Below, piece after piece: positions 6,166 through 7,532 of a stretch of 7,532 nucleotides of DNA. Below the pieces are notes generated by a model. That model did not search any database, was not told the DNA's origin, and saw nothing but the letters and a program-made list of their open reading frames with translations. The position numbers were made by a program, and so were the translations under genes. The stretch spans positions 1 to 7,532 of the forward strand of contig CAMLFI010000112.1 of NCBI GenBank assembly GCA_946479225.1. Direction: 5' to 3'. The stretch is from an uncultured Mucilaginibacter sp. (GTDB taxonomy: Bacteria; Bacteroidota; Bacteroidia; Sphingobacteriales; Sphingobacteriaceae). Position 1 is the stretch's first letter. Each line of letters opens with the position of its first letter.

Positions 6166-6196
6166 CAAATACTCAATAAAACTATACAAGCTTTGA

Positions 6197-7051
6197 CTAC
6201 AAAAAAAACGTCCTATCCAACAAAAACAAAACCGCGAACACCACGCTGGCGATGCCATTGGTGGTCATAAAGGCGAAGTTTACACGGCTCAGGTCGTTGG
6301 GTTTTACCAGCATGTGTTGATAGATGAGCATGGCACAGAAGAACGCTATCCCTATATAGTATAGCACCCCTACATTGGTATAAAATACCGGCAGCACAAT
6401 AAATAATGCCGAAAGGACATGTAAAAAAGTAGAAAGCCTCAAGGCGTTTACTTTACCTAAGTAAGCGGGGATAGAATGCAGGTTTTCACTGCGGTCAAAA
6501 TCTTCGTCCTGCAAAGCATAAATAATATCGAAACCACTAACCCAGCAAAGTACAGCCAGCGAGAAAAAGATGGGCAGCAGCGCGAATTCGCCGGTTACCA
6601 CCAGGTAGGCGCCGATAGGAGCTAGCGAAAGACCCAGACCCAATACCAAATGGCAAAGCGCGGTAAAGCGCTTGGTAGCGCTGTAACCTAGTACCACTAA
6701 CAGGGCCACCGGCGAAAGGTAGAAGCACAAGGGATTAATGAACCAGGTAACCACCATAAACAACGCGCAGTTGATGAGCGTAAACGCCAGCGCCGATGTG
6801 GGACTAATGCGCCCGGCGGGTATATCGCGTACCTTGGTGCGGGGGTTGCGGGCGTCAATTTCCCTGTCTAAATAACGGTTAAATGCCATAGCCGAGTTAC
6901 GGGCAAACACCATGCAAAGCACCATCATCACTAATTTTTGCCAGGCAAAGGCATTATCGGTAGTGGTTACCGCCAAAAAAAAGCCAATAAAGGCAAAAGG
7001 CATGGCAAATATGGTATGCGAGAAGGTGACCAGCGAAAGATATTTCTTCAT
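6197..7051 (-). CDS. UbiA-superfamily polyprenyltransferase (MqnP/4-hydroxybenzoate-type), 284 aa
   Basis: An integral inner-membrane prenyltransferase that joins a polyprenyl diphosphate to an aromatic acceptor with Mg2+. The first Asp-rich motif is NRYLDREID (58-66) followed by ARNPRT. The second is DIIYALQDEDFD (175-186), matching the family's D-x-x-Y-A-x-x-D-x-x-x-D. The N-terminus contains SHTIFAMPFA, typical of the 'UbiA-like' subgroup that includes MqnP of the futalosine route. Eight or nine hydrophobic helices fill the 284 residues, a normal length. Bacteroidota use menaquinone and lack ubiquinone, so a menaquinone-pathway acceptor is more likely than 4-hydroxybenzoate; this is inference, and no other quinone gene is in the window. 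The ATG at 7051 opens MKKYLSLVTF, the usual start for the subgroup. The gene is convergent with the cassette and divergent from the HAD gene. A run of eight A's at 6201-6208 encodes the Phe-Phe near the C-terminus. Confidence 0.9.
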   Translation of the reverse strand: MKKYLSLVTFSHTIFAMPFAFIGFFLAVTTTDNAFAWQKLVMMVLCMVFARNSAMAFNRYLDREIDARNPRTKVRDIPAGRISPTSALAFTLINCALFMVVTWFINPLCFYLSPVALLVVLGYSATKRFTALCHLVLGLGLSLAPIGAYLVVTGEFALLPIFFSLAVLCWVSGFDIIYALQDEDFDRSENLHSIPAYLGKVNALRLSTFLHVLSALFIVLPVFYTNVGVLYYIGIAFFCAMLIYQHMLVKPNDLSRVNFAFMTTNGIASVVFAVLFLLDRTFFL

Positions 7052-7084
7052 TTAATACAGGGCTCTTAACGGTGTAAAAGTAAC

Positions 7085-7118
7085 CAAAACTTTAATAAAA
7101 GATGGTAGCCATTACAAA
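7085..7118 (-). promoter_or_regulatory. Candidate promoter of the prenyltransferase gene
   Basis: On the minus strand TTTG (7118-7115) is followed after 22 bases by AAGTTTTG (7092-7085), one mismatch from TAnnTTTG, 33 bases upstream of the ATG. The spacing is at the long end for this promoter class, so the call is weak. Confidence 0.25.
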
Positions 7119-7152
7119 CAGGAAGTGTAGCAGGAAGCCAAAAAAATAAGTC

Positions 7153-7184
7153 TTTCAACTTTGGTGTTCATTTGAATACTTTTG
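7153..7184 (+). promoter_or_regulatory. Candidate promoter of the HAD hydrolase gene
   Basis: TACTTTTG (7177-7184) matches the Bacteroidota -7 consensus TAnnTTTG exactly. TTTC (7153-7156) lies 20 bases upstream as an imperfect -33 element. The start codon is 21 bases downstream of the -7 box, leaving a short leader of about 15 bases. This is the best promoter match in the window. Confidence 0.5.
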
Positions 7185-7205
7185 CGGCTTGAAGAATTAT
7201 AAGAT

Positions 7206-7532
7206 ATGAGAGCCTTTTTATTCGACCTTAACGGTACCATGATAAATGATATGGAGTTTCATACCCGCGCGTGGATGCATTTAATGAACCACGACCTGGG
7301 CGGAAACTTTACGTGGGATGAAGTAAAGGCGCAGATGTATGGCAAAAACCCGGAGGTGCTGGTACGCATGTTTGGTGCCAACCGGTTTACTGCTGATGAA
7401 ATACAGGAGCTGTCGTTTGAAAAGGAGCGGCGCTATCAGAAAGAATTTTTGCCGCATCTGGCATTGTTGCCCGGCTTGGCTGACCTGCTGGAGCGGGCAC
7501 ACAAGGCAGGTGTATTAATGGCGATAGGCTCG
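7206..7532 (+). CDS. HAD-IA hydrolase (beta-phosphoglucomutase-like), 5' part only
   Basis: This is the N-terminal 109 residues of a haloacid-dehalogenase-superfamily protein; the gene runs off the window edge. Motif I is FDLNGTMIND, with the nucleophile Asp7. The second Asp of the usual DxDGT, the general acid/base of phosphatases and mutases, is Asn9. Residues about 15-80 form the helical C1-type cap (MEFHTRAWMHLMNHDLGG ... ELSFEKERRYQ). The segment LPGLADLLERAHKAGV precedes the strand VLMAIGS, whose Ser109 is the motif II residue and the last codon in the window. Motifs III and IV are not visible. The subgroup resembles beta-phosphoglucomutase/phosphatase-like proteins, and the substrate is unknown. 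The ATG at 7206 starts directly at the first strand (MRAFLF), the normal beginning for the family. It diverges from the prenyltransferase gene with 154 bases between the starts. Confidence 0.85.
   Translation, partial: MRAFLFDLNGTMINDMEFHTRAWMHLMNHDLGGNFTWDEVKAQMYGKNPEVLVRMFGANRFTADEIQELSFEKERRYQKEFLPHLALLPGLADLLERAHKAGVLMAIGS

Noticed and set aside
6120..6200. TPP riboswitch (THI box) on the minus strand
   Set aside because: Only the GAACCTGA/GGTA-like 3' part is present. There is no GGGGTGC...CTGAGA arm on the same strand, and no thiamine gene follows.
6201..6208. Run of eight A's near the 3' end of the prenyltransferase gene as a frameshift or pseudogene sign
   Set aside because: The frame stays open through it to a stop two codons later and the protein has its normal length; it simply encodes Phe-Phe.

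Overview
The window looks like a chromosomal segment from a Bacteroidota bacterium, most likely Sphingobacteriaceae (Mucilaginibacter/Pedobacter-like). The support is the style of the proteins (several Sec signal peptides ending in Ala-Gln, an exported S41 peptidase of the type common in this phylum), moderate GC, near-absence of Shine-Dalgarno sequences, and promoter-like elements of the TTTG / TAnnTTTG kind. The genus is inference. No tRNA, rRNA, insertion sequence, CRISPR array or phage gene is visible.

Layout, left to right. 38-2371 (-) is an exported tricorn-type S41 serine peptidase with a TTG start. 2443-2628 (-) is a 61-residue conserved-looking hypothetical protein. It diverges from 2694-3041 (+), a small NTF2/SnoaL-fold protein. 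A strong hairpin at 3074-3113 separates that gene from the convergent 3131-3646 (-), an exported VOC-fold protein that has lost most of the usual metal ligands. After a 241-bp spacer comes a three-gene same-strand cassette (3888-6122, +): a 91-residue beta-rich protein without a signal peptide, a 377-residue exported protein that looks like an outer-membrane beta-barrel with a helical insert, and a 269-residue inner-membrane protein whose C-terminal helical domain is predicted to face the periplasm. Convergent to it lies 6197-7051 (-), a UbiA-superfamily prenyltransferase probably serving menaquinone synthesis. Divergent from that is the start of a HAD-IA hydrolase (7206 to the window edge, +) with an Asn in place of the second motif-I Asp.

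Most genes here are independent single units, as the frequent strand switches show. The exception is the 3888-6122 cassette. It is bounded by a divergent gene upstream and a convergent gene downstream, its first two genes overlap by 4 bases, and the third follows after 19 bases. Its three products are predicted for cytoplasm, outer membrane and inner membrane. I recognise none of the three families, so it is the best candidate here for an undescribed system, possibly one spanning the envelope. Its function cannot be read from the sequence.
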